From assembly GCF_023100805.1 (NCBI RefSeq), contig NZ_CP095855.1, positions 7,605,001 to 7,669,000 of the forward strand: a stretch of 64,000 nt of DNA, written 5' to 3'. Positions 45,576 through 54,778 of the stretch are shown here, one piece after another. The notes under the pieces are model-generated. The model was not told the origin of the DNA. It saw only the letters and a list, made by a program, of their open reading frames with translations, and ran no database searches. Source of the DNA: Chitinophaga filiformis. GTDB lineage: Bacteria > Bacteroidota > Bacteroidia > Chitinophagales > Chitinophagaceae. How positions within the stretch are numbered: position 1 is the stretch's first letter; each line of letters begins with the position of its first letter. The translations under genes and the position numbers were made by a program.

Positions 45576-45595
45576 CGCACTTAATATTATTAACG

Positions 45596-46699
45596 ATGAG
45601 CAGACATGGTAAGGTTCTGGTAGCGATGAGCGGCGGTATAGATAGTACCGTTACCGCCCTGATGCTTCATGAACAAGGGTATGAAGTGGTGGGAATCACC
45701 ATGAAGACCTGGGATTATGCATCTGCCGGCTCCAGCAAAAAGGAAACCGGGTGCTGTAACCTGGATTCCTTCAATGATGCCCGTGCAGCAGCCGTACACC
45801 ACGGTTTTCCTCACTTCGTACTGGATATCCGGGATGAATTCGGGGATTTTGTTATTAATAACTTTGTAGACGAATATATAGCAGGCCGCACACCTAATCC
45901 TTGCGTTCTGTGCAATACCCATATAAAATGGCGTGCGTTGATGAAACGTGCTGACGCCATGGATTGTGCTTTTATTGCTACAGGACACTACGCACAGATC
46001 AGGGAAGAAAACGACCGCTTTGTGCTCAGCAAAGGTATTGATGACCTGAAAGACCAAAGCTATGTATTGTGGGGACTTCAGCAGGATGTGCTGGCCCGTA
46101 CCATACTTCCCCTGGGTAAATACCGCAAGACTGAGATCCGCCAGATGGCGTTCGATTTCGGTTATCCGGAACTGGCAAAAAAAGCAGAAAGCTATGAGAT
46201 CTGCTTTGTGCCGGACAACGACTACCGCGGTTTCCTGAAGCGTAAAGTGGACGGACTGGAAGAACAGGTAAATGGCGGCAATTTCGTACTGAGAGACGGC
46301 ACGATCGTCGGTCATCATAAGGGTTATCCCTTCTATACCATCGGGCAGCGTAAAGGGCTGGATATTGCCCTGGGACGCCCGGTATTCGTAACCGAGATCA
46401 TCCCCGAGACCAATACCGTTGTACTGGGTAATGAAGATGAACTGAACCGGAATGAAATGACCGTTGCTGGTTTGAACCTGATAAAGTACGACCACATTCC
46501 TGAAGGTATGGAAGCCATCACCAAGATCCGTTATAAAGATAAGGGTGCGCTCAGCAATCTTTACAATGTAGACGGCAAAGTGAAGGTGAATTTCTACGAA
46601 CACGTGAAAGGTATCGCTCCCGGTCAGTCAGCCGTTTTCTATGAAGGAGACGATGTGATTGCGGGAGGCATTATACAGCGAAGTGTTTTACCGCAATGA
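45596..46699 (+). CDS. mnmA: tRNA-uridine 2-sulfurtransferase
   Basis: 367 residues. MnmA adds the 2-thio group to U34 of Lys, Glu and Gln tRNAs. The PP-loop (AMSGGIDSTVTALML), the catalytic Cys in NPCVLCN and the persulfide-forming Cys in ESYEICFVPDN are all present. It is divergent from uxaB, monocistronic, and ends in a strong terminator. Confidence 0.97.
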   Translation: MSRHGKVLVAMSGGIDSTVTALMLHEQGYEVVGITMKTWDYASAGSSKKETGCCNLDSFNDARAAAVHHGFPHFVLDIRDEFGDFVINNFVDEYIAGRTPNPCVLCNTHIKWRALMKRADAMDCAFIATGHYAQIREENDRFVLSKGIDDLKDQSYVLWGLQQDVLARTILPLGKYRKTEIRQMAFDFGYPELAKKAESYEICFVPDNDYRGFLKRKVDGLEEQVNGGNFVLRDGTIVGHHKGYPFYTIGQRKGLDIALGRPVFVTEIIPETNTVVLGNEDELNRNEMTVAGLNLIKYDHIPEGMEAITKIRYKDKGALSNLYNVDGKVKVNFYEHVKGIAPGQSAVFYEGDDVIAGGIIQRSVLPQ

Positions 46700-46715
46700 T
46701 ATTCAGATCAAATAT

Positions 46716-46749
46716 AAAAAAGGTGCTTCATGACTGAAGCACCTTTTTT
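46716..46749 (+). terminator. Rho-independent terminator of mnmA
   Basis: AGGTGCTTCA pairs with TGAAGCACCT around tgac, flanked by A5 and T6. It probably also serves the opposite strand. Confidence 0.92.
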
Positions 46750-46849
46750 ATATTTGCGAATTTGAATATTGGTTAACCAGCCCTGGAAAAACTGATTACG
46801 AAGCACTGAAGACGCTCACGATATATCTGATCTCTACACTACCGCTTTT

Positions 46850-47713
46850 CTACCTGTAAGTGATCTTTCTTGCTACAACTATCGCCTGACTTTTATCTAC
46901 TGCCTGCTTTTTCCTGGACGTCCAGTTTCCTTTATTGTCATACGTATATTCAAACGTATAACTCAAGGTTGCATCCATTTCACCAAAACCACCTTTCGTC
47001 GTAGTATCAGCCCGGTAATATTCCCATTTTACGAGGTTTCCATGGCTGTCATATTTTTCGATCACCTTACTGTCTGCAACTCCATTCTGATAACAGTATA
47101 AAGTGACCGGCCTGTTCTGCCCATCATACTCATATACATATGTTGCTCCCTTGTAGCCCTCGCCGAATGCCCGTGTCACAGTTATAACGTCGCCATTCTT
47201 CCGGATATAAATACTATCTACATTATCTTCCTCTCCCTTCCTGATCAATAACGAATCTCCTGCTTTATTATACTCATACAGATGACGGGTTTCAATACTG
47301 AAAATACGATTCATCTGTTCAATACGCCGGCCGGCTGCATCATATCTAAAGCTATCAATATTGTAGTTGCTACGGCCATCCGAATTGATAAGTGACAATA
47401 TTCTGCCAGCAGTATCATATCGAATGGTGAGTGTATCTTTCGGCATTCTTCTGGTAATCGCAGAAATCCGGTGCAAACGATGATCTTTAAACCAATATTC
47501 CTTCGAAACCGTATCCGTCTCTACAGGACTATCTTTATAAATAACTTCTGAAATATGGTCTACCTCACCCTCAAATGTCTCGGGTCTAAAATCCGCGATG
47601 ATATTTTCATTCAATATCTTCTCCCTGATCACTGTGATCCTGTCCGCTTCCTGATCGGATGATGATGATTTACATGCTGCCAGGAACAGTAACAAATACA
47701 ATATTCTCTTCAT
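46850..47713 (-). CDS. Lipoprotein with RHS/YD-like repeats
   Basis: 287 residues. The N-terminus is a lipoprotein signal with lipobox LLFLAAC and then a Ser-rich linker. The mature part contains YD-like repeats (IRYDTAGRILSL, FRYDAAGRRIEQ, YEYDGQNRPVTL, EKYDSHGNLVKW, YTYDNKGNWTSR), forming a short beta-helical shell segment much smaller than true RHS toxins. There is no toxin tip or core motif. It follows rsmB-like methyltransferase by 15 bp. Its role is unknown, probably cell-envelope. Confidence 0.7.
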   Translation of the reverse strand: MKRILYLLLFLAACKSSSSDQEADRITVIREKILNENIIADFRPETFEGEVDHISEVIYKDSPVETDTVSKEYWFKDHRLHRISAITRRMPKDTLTIRYDTAGRILSLINSDGRSNYNIDSFRYDAAGRRIEQMNRIFSIETRHLYEYNKAGDSLLIRKGEEDNVDSIYIRKNGDVITVTRAFGEGYKGATYVYEYDGQNRPVTLYCYQNGVADSKVIEKYDSHGNLVKWEYYRADTTTKGGFGEMDATLSYTFEYTYDNKGNWTSRKKQAVDKSQAIVVARKITYR

Positions 47714-47728
47714 AAGGTGATAAGGTAC

Positions 47729-48889
47729 TTACTTTTTTAACATCTTTACCGCAAACATACTATCCGCCCGCTGCTCATATCCTGGTATCACGCCGCCTTC
47801 CTGTACCTGCAATCCGCTACCCTCTTCCAGGAATTGCACCACCTCTTCGTTCTCTTTTCTGAAGACGGAGCAGGTAATATAGATCAGTGTTCCGCCGGGC
47901 TTCAGCAATTGCACTACATTGGCAGCGATCTTCTTTTGCAGCTGCTGATATTCGGTGATCTGTTTCTCGTTGAAGAAAGAAAGACTTTCAGGCGTGCGCC
48001 CCCAGGTACCCGATCCGGAGCAGGGCGCATCGAGGATAATATGATCGAAGCGACGATCTTTGATCACTGATGATGACACGGGTGCTGTCAGGTCCATCAC
48101 AACACTTTCGTAGTGCCGTATTCCAGCCTCTTTAAACCGCTGATGCAGGTTTTGAATGATAGAGGTCCGGATATCGCTTGCCAGCAGTTTTACGCCCGGC
48201 TGTTTATCCAGCAGCAAGATCGATTTGCCACCACTGGCCGCACAGCTATCCCACCATTGTTCGCCTGCCTGCGCATTGAACATTGCACCTGCTTTTTGTG
48301 AGGAGGCATCCTGTATCTCATACCAGCTCTTATCGGTGATGATCGCATCTATCTTCGTACTGTTGGGCAATGCGATAGTATCATCTCCCAATACTTCAAA
48401 TGCAATAGCTGCCTTTTCCAGCAGGCGCAGTATCGAAAACTGCTTATTGTTACGTGTTCTGATAAACAGATGCGGCTGCACGAAAAAAGAGCGGCTGAAA
48501 GCGAGGCTGTCTATACCCTCAGATAATTCCTTTGTGAACGGGAATACATCCGTCACATTTCCATGTCCCAGCAATGACAGTTTTTCTTCAACAGGCAACG
48601 TGATCTTTTCGTTCAGTTCCGGATGAAAGAACCTTAATATTTCATTCCCTTCCTGTTCACACAGGAAAGAGCCCAGCAATATTCTTTCGGAGGTGCTCTT
48701 CGCCCCTTTCCACAGGTGTCCCAGCCGGTAATACTGGTATACCAGCTGAGAGATCTGTCGCCTGTCCCTGCTGCCCATGTAAGGATGCTGCTTAAAGAAT
48801 CCTTTCAGAAAGTGATGCAATGGCAGGGAACCATCGTAGGCGATAATGATCTTCTCTGCAGCAGCTAAATAATTTTCCCAACGGATCAT
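47729..48889 (-). CDS. RsmB/NOP2-family rRNA cytosine-C5 methyltransferase
   Basis: 386 residues. The C-terminal half is an SAM-dependent methyltransferase with DAPCSGSGTWGRTPE and the second catalytic Cys in ITCSVFRKENEEVV, both typical of m5C RNA enzymes. The N-terminal ~150 residues resemble the NusB-like region of RsmB. The exact position modified cannot be assigned. It is encoded directly upstream of the lipoprotein gene. Confidence 0.88.
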   Translation of the reverse strand: MIRWENYLAAAEKIIIAYDGSLPLHHFLKGFFKQHPYMGSRDRRQISQLVYQYYRLGHLWKGAKSTSERILLGSFLCEQEGNEILRFFHPELNEKITLPVEEKLSLLGHGNVTDVFPFTKELSEGIDSLAFSRSFFVQPHLFIRTRNNKQFSILRLLEKAAIAFEVLGDDTIALPNSTKIDAIITDKSWYEIQDASSQKAGAMFNAQAGEQWWDSCAASGGKSILLLDKQPGVKLLASDIRTSIIQNLHQRFKEAGIRHYESVVMDLTAPVSSSVIKDRRFDHIILDAPCSGSGTWGRTPESLSFFNEKQITEYQQLQKKIAANVVQLLKPGGTLIYITCSVFRKENEEVVQFLEEGSGLQVQEGGVIPGYEQRADSMFAVKMLKK

Positions 48890-48918
48890 ATTGCGATTGA
48901 TGCGGCCGCTTAAAATGC

Positions 48919-48967
48919 AAAACGCTTAACGCGATTGGCAACAAGGCAATCAGGCGTTAAGCGTTTC
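48919..48967 (-). terminator. Long hairpin downstream of sucB
   Basis: AAACGCTTAACGC (48920-48932) pairs perfectly with GCGTTAAGCGTTT (48954-48966), and inner GATTG/CAATC (48933-48937, 48947-48951) extends the stem. On the minus strand the hairpin is followed by TGCATTTTAAG. It probably ends the sucA-sucB transcript. Confidence 0.7.
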
Positions 48968-48998
48968 GCAATTATACGCGTTCCGCGTTTAGCGTTAA

Positions 48999-50570
48999 TT
49001 ACAATTTCAATAATGCTTTCAGCGGATCTTTACCGAACAGTAACTGTTCAGGACTTTCCAGCATTTCTTTTACACGCACCAGGAAGCTCACAGACTCACG
49101 GCCATCGATGATACGGTGGTCGTAGCTCAGCGCAACGTACATCATCGGACGGATCACTACCTGTCCGTTGACAGCCATCGGGCGTTCCTGGATCTTGTGC
49201 ATGCCTAAGATAGCAGACTGAGGGATGTTAATGATCGGAGTACTCATCAGCGAACCGAACACGCCTCCGTTGGTGATGGTGAAAGTACCACCGGTCATTT
49301 CATCCATGGTGAGTTTGTTGTCGCGGGCTTTGGTAGCCAGTTCCACTACTTTCTTTTCAATCTGCGCCATATCCAGGCTTTCTGCATTACGGATCACCGG
49401 CACTACCAGTCCTTTCGGTGCTGATACAGCGATAGATACGTCGCAGAAATCATGGTATACCAGCTCTTCTCCGTCGATATATGCATTCACGGAAGGGAAC
49501 TCCTTCAGTGCAAAACAACATGCTTTTGTGAAGAAGCTCATAAAGCCTAAGTTCACTTCATGCTGTTTCTTGAATACTTCTTTGTATTTGGCACGCAGTT
49601 CCATGATGGCTGTCATGTCCACTTCGTTGAAGGTGGTCAGCATCGCTGTCGTATTCTTCGCTTCCACCAGGCGGCGGGAAACAGTCTTACGCAGGTTGCT
49701 CATCTTCTCGCGGCGTTCTGCGCGGGTGAACATTTCCTGGCCGATAGCCACACCCGGATTCTGGAGTGCTGCGTATACATCGTCCTTCATGATCTTGCCA
49801 TGTGCACCGGTACCCTTGATAGAGGATGGATCCACATGCTTGTCTGCAATTACCGCAGCAGCAACAGGAGTAGCCTTCAGATCGTTCGGGATAGCGGTCA
49901 CCGGCGCCTGCTGTGGCTGTGGAGCAGCCTGTGGTTTCGCAGCAGGAGCTGCCGCAGCAGCCGGTTGTGCTTTACCCGCAGGACGGCCTACGCTGGTATC
50001 TATTTTGGCGATAGGATCACCTACCTTTAATACATCTCCTTCTTTACCCAGTGTCTGTAATGCACCGGCTTCTTCGGCATTCAGTTCGAAAGTGGCTTTC
50101 TCTGATTCCAGCTCGCAGATCACTTCATCGCGCTCTACATACTCACCGTCTTTCTTCAGCCATTTTATCAGTGTTACTTCACTGATAGATTCGCCCACAG
50201 TAGGCACTTTCATCTCAATGGTTCCTTTATTTACCGCAGGTGCTGCAGGAGCAGCTTCGGCAACAGGAGCAGCAGGTGCAGCTGCAGCAACAGGCGCCGC
50301 CGCGGCCGGAGCATTGTTGCCCACGGGTGCAACAGCATCGGTGTCAATTGTACAAGCTACATCGCCTACTTTTAAAGTAGCGCCTTCAGGGGCTGCAATT
50401 TTTAATACCCCTGCCTTTTCTGCATTCAGTTCAAAGGTGGCTTTTTCAGATTCCATTTCACAGATCACCTCATCCTGCTGCACATAATCTCCGTCTTTCT
50501 TCAACCACTTTGCAATTGTTACCTCGCTAATAGATTCTCCTACCGTAGGAACTTTGATTTCGATAGCCAT
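48999..50570 (-). CDS. sucB: 2-oxoglutarate dehydrogenase E2 (dihydrolipoyl succinyltransferase)
   Basis: About 523 residues from the ATG at 50570 (MAIEIKVPTVG). Two tandem lipoyl domains, each with the lipoylated Lys in E-x-E-S-E-K-A-T-F-E-L, are joined by Ala/Pro-rich linkers (about residues 1-75 and 120-200). A peripheral-subunit-binding domain (about 240-280) and the C-terminal catalytic domain with the active-site His in YDHRIIDGRE follow. Most SucB proteins carry one lipoyl domain, so this is a longer form. It follows sucA by 67 bp. Confidence 0.95.
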   Translation of the reverse strand: MAIEIKVPTVGESISEVTIAKWLKKDGDYVQQDEVICEMESEKATFELNAEKAGVLKIAAPEGATLKVGDVACTIDTDAVAPVGNNAPAAAAPVAAAAPAAPVAEAAPAAPAVNKGTIEMKVPTVGESISEVTLIKWLKKDGEYVERDEVICELESEKATFELNAEEAGALQTLGKEGDVLKVGDPIAKIDTSVGRPAGKAQPAAAAAPAAKPQAAPQPQQAPVTAIPNDLKATPVAAAVIADKHVDPSSIKGTGAHGKIMKDDVYAALQNPGVAIGQEMFTRAERREKMSNLRKTVSRRLVEAKNTTAMLTTFNEVDMTAIMELRAKYKEVFKKQHEVNLGFMSFFTKACCFALKEFPSVNAYIDGEELVYHDFCDVSIAVSAPKGLVVPVIRNAESLDMAQIEKKVVELATKARDNKLTMDEMTGGTFTITNGGVFGSLMSTPIINIPQSAILGMHKIQERPMAVNGQVVIRPMMYVALSYDHRIIDGRESVSFLVRVKEMLESPEQLLFGKDPLKALLKL

Positions 50571-50637
50571 ATTTCTAATTTCTGTGTGCAATCAATGTTT
50601 AAAAGTGAACTCATTCTTCACTTTATTCTCTATTCAT

Positions 50638-53388
50638 CTAAATGTTAAATGCAGTCTCAATGATTTCGAGCTGCTCACGCGCATGTACCTTCGCAAATCC
50701 GGTTGCAGTGGCTGCACTTGGATTACGGCTGATCACACCATAGTTGATCTGTTTCAGGTTCATCTGCAGGTAGGAAGCTGCGCCCATGTTCAGCGGCTCT
50801 TCCTGTACCCAGAACCAGGTAGCAGCTTTGTACTTCTGGTTCAGCGCTTCCAGTTGTGTTACCGGCAGCGGATACAATTGTTCAAGCCTTACAATAGCTA
50901 CATCTTTCCTGTTCTCTTTCTGCTGTTTCTCGCTCAGGTCGAAGTACATCTTACCTGTACACAGCAGTACCTTTTTCACTTTAGACGGATCATCGATAAA
51001 ATCATCATCCAGTACTTCCCTGAACCCTCCTTCTGTGAAGGCTGATATTGGCGAGTAAGAACCGATGTGCCTTAAATTGGCCTTAGGTGCGAAGTTCACC
51101 AGCGGCTTGCGGAACGGCCAGGTTAACTGGCGGCGCAATGCGTGGAAGAAGTTGGCTGATGTGGTAATATTTGTAACGATGATATTGTATTCAGCACATG
51201 CCTGCAGGAATCTCTCCGGACGGGCATTGGAGTGGTCTGGTCCACCGCCTTCATAACCATGTGGCAATAACATTACCAGGCCATTCTGCGTTGTCCATTT
51301 CTGTTCTGCACTGCTCAGGTACTGGTCTATAACGGTCTGCGCGCCATTGGCGAAGTCGCCATATTGCGCTTCCCACAGTACCAGTGCATTTGGATTGGCC
51401 ATTGCATAACCATATTCAAAACCCAGTACTGCAAATTCACTCAGCAGTGAGTTATAGATGCGGAACTGGCCCTGCTTTTCCTGCAGTGCACCCAGCCTGC
51501 TATAGGTAGCGTTGGTATTTTCGTCGAACAGGATAGCGTGACGGTGCGAGAATGTACCTCTCTTCACGTCTTCGCCGCTCATACGCACGTCCTTGCCTTC
51601 CGTCAGCAGACTGGCATATGCCAGCAACTCACCGGTTGCCCAGTCCAGCTTACCTTCTGTTTCGAATAGTTTTATTTTTTCCTGTAGCAGCTTTTCAACT
51701 TTACGCAATGGAACGAACTCTTTAGGCCATTCCATCAGCTTGCCAAAAAGGCGTTTTACCTCTTCTTCTTTGATAGCGGTCACCGGCGACTTCTCAAAAT
51801 CTTCCGGCTGTGATTTACGCAATGCCGCCCACCACTGCTCCGGCTTCTGGTAGGTATAAGGCAGCGGGTTCTGTCTTACCTCATCCAGGCGTTCCTGCAG
51901 GTCCGCCCAGAAGCTCTTCTCCATTTCCTTCGCCAGTTCCTGTACTTCCACTTCACCTGCCTGTAACAGTTTCTGTGTGTACACTTCCCTGGGATTAGGA
52001 TGTTTATCGATCAGCGCATACAGGCTTGGCTGGGTAAATTTAGGCTCATCACCTTCGTTATGCCCATGCTTACGGTAGCACAGCAGGTCGATAAAGATAT
52101 CTGAATTGAATTCCTGCCTGTAACGGGCCGCTATCTCTGATACTTTCACCACAGCTTCGGCATCGTCGCCATTCACATGGAATACCGGCGCCTGCACGGT
52201 AGAAGCGATACTGGTACAGTAGTCAGAAGAACGGGCATCGTCAAAGTCAGTGGTGAACCCGATCTGGTTGTTGATCACCAGGTGCATGGTACCACCGGTA
52301 TAATACCCTTTCAGGTTGCTCATCTGGATGAGCTCATATATTACACCCTGTCCTGCTACCGCGGCATCGCCGTGGATCAGGATAGGCAGGATCTTGTCAT
52401 AATCGCTGTTGTAGATCACATCGGCCTTACTGCGGGCATAACCTGTTACCAGCGGGTCTACCACTTCCAGGTGGGAAGGGTTGGGAAGCAGCTGCAGATT
52501 TACCTTGTTGCCGGTTGGTGTTTCCACGATAGAACGGAAACCCAGGTGGTATTTTACGTCTCCGCTACCCATTGTCAGGTCCGGAACGGCATGTCCTTCA
52601 AACTCGTTGAAGATCTGCTCATACGTTTTACCGAGGATATTGGCCAATACGTTCAGACGGCCACGGTGCGCCATACCGATCACTGCTTCCTGCACGCCTT
52701 CGGCAGCAGCAGTGTTGATAATAGCGTCCAGGGCCGGGATGGTATTTTCACCGCCTTCCAGGCCGAAACGTTTCTGACCGATATATTTGGTGTGGAGGAA
52801 TTTTTCGAACATTACGCCCTGGTTCAGTTTCAGCAGGATGCGCTTCTTTCTTTCCAGGGATACAGGCTGCTGCAGGGTGGTTTCCATCTCACGCTGCAAC
52901 CATTCTACTTTCTTAGCATCGTTGATATAAGTAAACTCCAGCCCCACTGCAGCAGCATATACCTGCTTCAGTCGGTTCACGATATTCTCCAGGCTTGTTT
53001 TACCAAGGCCCAGTACCTGACCGGCATAGAATTCTGTTTTCAGATCTGCTTCTCCAAGGCCGTAAAAAGATATATCCAGGTTAGCCTGTCTGTCCTTTCT
53101 TTCGCGGATGGGATTCGTTTTTGAGATCAGATGCCCCTTTTTACGGTAGGCTTGTATCAGTCTGTAAACATTGAGTTCCTTTGTTAACTGGTCACTGCTT
53201 ACCGGAAGACCGGCGCCCGCCGCTCCCGGCGCTCCTGCTTTTCCATTAACGTTATTTACCGCAAAGTCAAATCCTTCAAAAAACTTGCTCCATTCCGGGT
53301 CTACTGCGCCAGGGTCTTTACGGTAATCCTGGTATAAAGATTCTATGTAGGCAGGATGTGAGTTGGTAACAAATGAGAAGTCCTTCAT
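50638..53388 (-). CDS. sucA: 2-oxoglutarate dehydrogenase E1
   Basis: 916 residues, full length. It decarboxylates 2-oxoglutarate using thiamine diphosphate and passes the succinyl group to SucB. Motifs seen include HGDAAVAGQGVIYEL (cofactor/substrate binding), GGTMHLVINNQIGFTTD and the C-terminal transketolase-like domain (VLWEAQYGDFANGAQ). An N-terminal segment (NSHPAYIESLYQDYRKDP) is the usual E1o extension. It heads the sucA-sucB operon; a 19-bp AT-rich palindrome lies 53 bp before its start. Confidence 0.96.
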   Translation of the reverse strand: MKDFSFVTNSHPAYIESLYQDYRKDPGAVDPEWSKFFEGFDFAVNNVNGKAGAPGAAGAGLPVSSDQLTKELNVYRLIQAYRKKGHLISKTNPIRERKDRQANLDISFYGLGEADLKTEFYAGQVLGLGKTSLENIVNRLKQVYAAAVGLEFTYINDAKKVEWLQREMETTLQQPVSLERKKRILLKLNQGVMFEKFLHTKYIGQKRFGLEGGENTIPALDAIINTAAAEGVQEAVIGMAHRGRLNVLANILGKTYEQIFNEFEGHAVPDLTMGSGDVKYHLGFRSIVETPTGNKVNLQLLPNPSHLEVVDPLVTGYARSKADVIYNSDYDKILPILIHGDAAVAGQGVIYELIQMSNLKGYYTGGTMHLVINNQIGFTTDFDDARSSDYCTSIASTVQAPVFHVNGDDAEAVVKVSEIAARYRQEFNSDIFIDLLCYRKHGHNEGDEPKFTQPSLYALIDKHPNPREVYTQKLLQAGEVEVQELAKEMEKSFWADLQERLDEVRQNPLPYTYQKPEQWWAALRKSQPEDFEKSPVTAIKEEEVKRLFGKLMEWPKEFVPLRKVEKLLQEKIKLFETEGKLDWATGELLAYASLLTEGKDVRMSGEDVKRGTFSHRHAILFDENTNATYSRLGALQEKQGQFRIYNSLLSEFAVLGFEYGYAMANPNALVLWEAQYGDFANGAQTVIDQYLSSAEQKWTTQNGLVMLLPHGYEGGGPDHSNARPERFLQACAEYNIIVTNITTSANFFHALRRQLTWPFRKPLVNFAPKANLRHIGSYSPISAFTEGGFREVLDDDFIDDPSKVKKVLLCTGKMYFDLSEKQQKENRKDVAIVRLEQLYPLPVTQLEALNQKYKAATWFWVQEEPLNMGAASYLQMNLKQINYGVISRNPSAATATGFAKVHAREQLEIIETAFNI

Positions 53389-53440
53389 TTACAACGAGTT
53401 TTGCTAAAGCTTCGATTCAAATTGCTATTCTGTTGAATGC

Positions 53441-53459
53441 CCCATATATAATATATGGG
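53441..53459. promoter_or_regulatory. 19-bp AT-rich palindrome upstream of sucA
   Basis: CCCATATATAATATATGGG is a perfect palindrome (9+1+9) in the sucA leader. Position and symmetry suggest an operator or a 5' hairpin; no regulator can be named. Confidence 0.35.
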
Positions 53460-53647
53460 ATTGCAAATATCGTAGCTTTTTTGTGAAAGAAAAACGGAAA
53501 AATGCTGAAGCTTTAAAGCTTAATCAGGAACACTTAAACTGCTTTTCTTATATTAACCTGTTTTCACTTGATTTTATTCAGTTTAAACTAATTTTGTGTC
53601 TATAGTACGGAAATCCGTGGAAATATTCCCGGGAATTTTGTTTTTAT
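53460..53647. other. Divergent sucA/rpsT intergenic region
   Basis: AT-rich with no gene. It carries the sucA promoter on the minus strand (boxes not assignable with confidence) and leads into the rpsT promoter at 53648. Confidence 0.5.
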
Positions 53648-53678
53648 TTGTTTTCTATTGAAGTAATGCATACCTTTG
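53648..53678 (+). promoter_or_regulatory. Bacteroidota-type promoter of rpsT
   Basis: TTG at 53648-53650 and TACCTTTG (TAnnTTTG) at 53671-53678, separated by 20 bp. This is the canonical -33/-7 arrangement of Bacteroidota sigma-ABfr promoters, 25 bp before the rpsT start. No Shine-Dalgarno is visible. Confidence 0.8.
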
Positions 53679-53703
53679 CCGTCCGAAACTTGAAATAAGA
53701 AAA

Positions 53704-53958
53704 ATGGCAAACCATAAAGCAACGAAAAAAGACGTACGTCAGAGCAGAAAACGGAATGAGCGTAACCGTTACTACGGTAAAACCACCCGTAATGCTATCC
53801 GTGATCTGAAGAAATTGACTGAAAAGGCGGCTGCTGACGATAAGTTGTCTGATGTGATCTCTATGATCGACAAGTTGGCTAAACGTAATGTTATTCATAA
53901 AAATAAAGCAGCCAACCTGAAGAGCAAACTTTCTAAGAAAGTAAACGCCCTCGCGTAA
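53704..53958 (+). CDS. rpsT: 30S ribosomal protein S20
   Basis: 84 residues, basic and helical, standard length. It binds 16S rRNA early in small-subunit assembly. The N-terminal MANHKATKKDVRQSRKRNERN and C-terminal NVIHKNKAANLKSKLSKKVN are typical of S20. It is monocistronic between a perfect promoter and its terminator. Confidence 0.97.
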   Translation: MANHKATKKDVRQSRKRNERNRYYGKTTRNAIRDLKKLTEKAAADDKLSDVISMIDKLAKRNVIHKNKAANLKSKLSKKVNALA

Positions 53959-53980
53959 GCGCTTTAGTCTAAAATAATTT

Positions 53981-54015
53981 AGCTCTTCCTGTAACTGGGA
54001 AGGGCTTTTTGTTTT
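53981..54015 (+). terminator. Rho-independent terminator of rpsT
   Basis: AGCTCTTCC pairs with GGAAGGGCT (one G-U), followed by TTTTTG. Confidence 0.85.
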
Positions 54016-54050
54016 GCGGTTACCTCCCCGGTTCTTCTAATTTATTGTCC

Positions 54051-54130
54051 TCCTGCCTGTTGCCTCCTGCCTGTTGCCTCCTGCCTGTTGCCTCCTGCCT
54101 GTTGCCTCCTGCCTGTTGCCTCCTGCCTGT
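54051..54130. repeat. 14-bp tandem repeat, about 5.7 copies
   Basis: TCCTGCCTGTTGCC is repeated exactly five times, plus a partial copy. The unit resembles the 16-bp repeat at 40474 (both contain CCT...CTGTTrCC). It lies 24 bp from the second 157-bp element. Confidence 0.93.
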
Positions 54131-54154
54131 CTTCACAGGTGAGGTTCCGTCGCT

Positions 54155-54312
54155 GCGGCTCCAGGTGGGACCCTGGCTGTAGTTTTTTGAAGCTGCCTTA
54201 CTATTGAGCGTATCAGTACGTATCCAGCTTAGGTATGCCGATTTAACCCCTGTCAAGCGCATCGGTCAGCTTCAAAAAACTAAGGCCAGGATCTCCACCC
54301 GGAGCACTCCGC
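54155..54312. repeat. 158-bp intergenic element with inverted termini, copy 2
   Basis: Same architecture as 40184-40340: ends with GCGG...CCTGGCTGTAGTTTTTTGAAGC and the inverted GGCCTTAGTTTTTTGAAGC, interior CTATTGAGCG and TTTAACCCCTG. Pairing AGTTTTTTGAAGCTG with CAGCTTCAAAAAACT makes a 15-bp stem. The shared interior blocks show the two copies are related and not just similar hairpins. Confidence 0.8.
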
Positions 54313-54778
54313 TAATGCCAGCCGTCCTGCCACGTTCCTGCCCGACGGCATTCATCTCCCTCCCCTACCGTTTGTAATTATCACTTCCCGCCCCATCAGC
54401 ATCTATTACATTATTTCCTCATTCCTTCCAACTTATCATTTCTTTTATTCCCATCAGGTACTATGCCCGTTTTTTCATTACCTACTCTTTCCCATATGCG
54501 TCTACTGTCAGGGAGCTACCACCGCTTGTATAATTCTACCTCCCCTGCACACAACAGGCATATAAAAACTGAAGATATTCTACTATTTTGTCGCCCCGGT
54601 ATTGAATAGCGTCAAATATGGAAGCTAACAGTTCTTTACAAACGCTATACGAGCGCTATACAGTTCTATTTGGCTATATACAAACGCCTATAATAGCTTA
54701 GCTAATACGGGTAGATCAATACAGCTCGTACAACAAAATCAACCAGAACCAAATCAAACAAACGTCGCCTTTTAATAC
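54313..54778. other. Intergenic region upstream of the M14 peptidase
   Basis: About 470 bases with no plausible coding frame. The promoter of the peptidase gene should be here; I could not identify boxes with confidence. Confidence 0.5.

Noticed and set aside
45596..46603. Long minus-strand frame antisense to mnmA
   Set aside because: mnmA has all catalytic motifs; the antisense frame has no family features.
46850..47713. RHS/YD-type toxin
   Set aside because: Only about five YD-like repeats, no core motif and no C-terminal toxin domain; best read as a lipoprotein.
54020..54262. 80-codon minus-strand frame rich in RRQQAGGN repeats
   Set aside because: A product of the 14-bp tandem repeat, not a gene.
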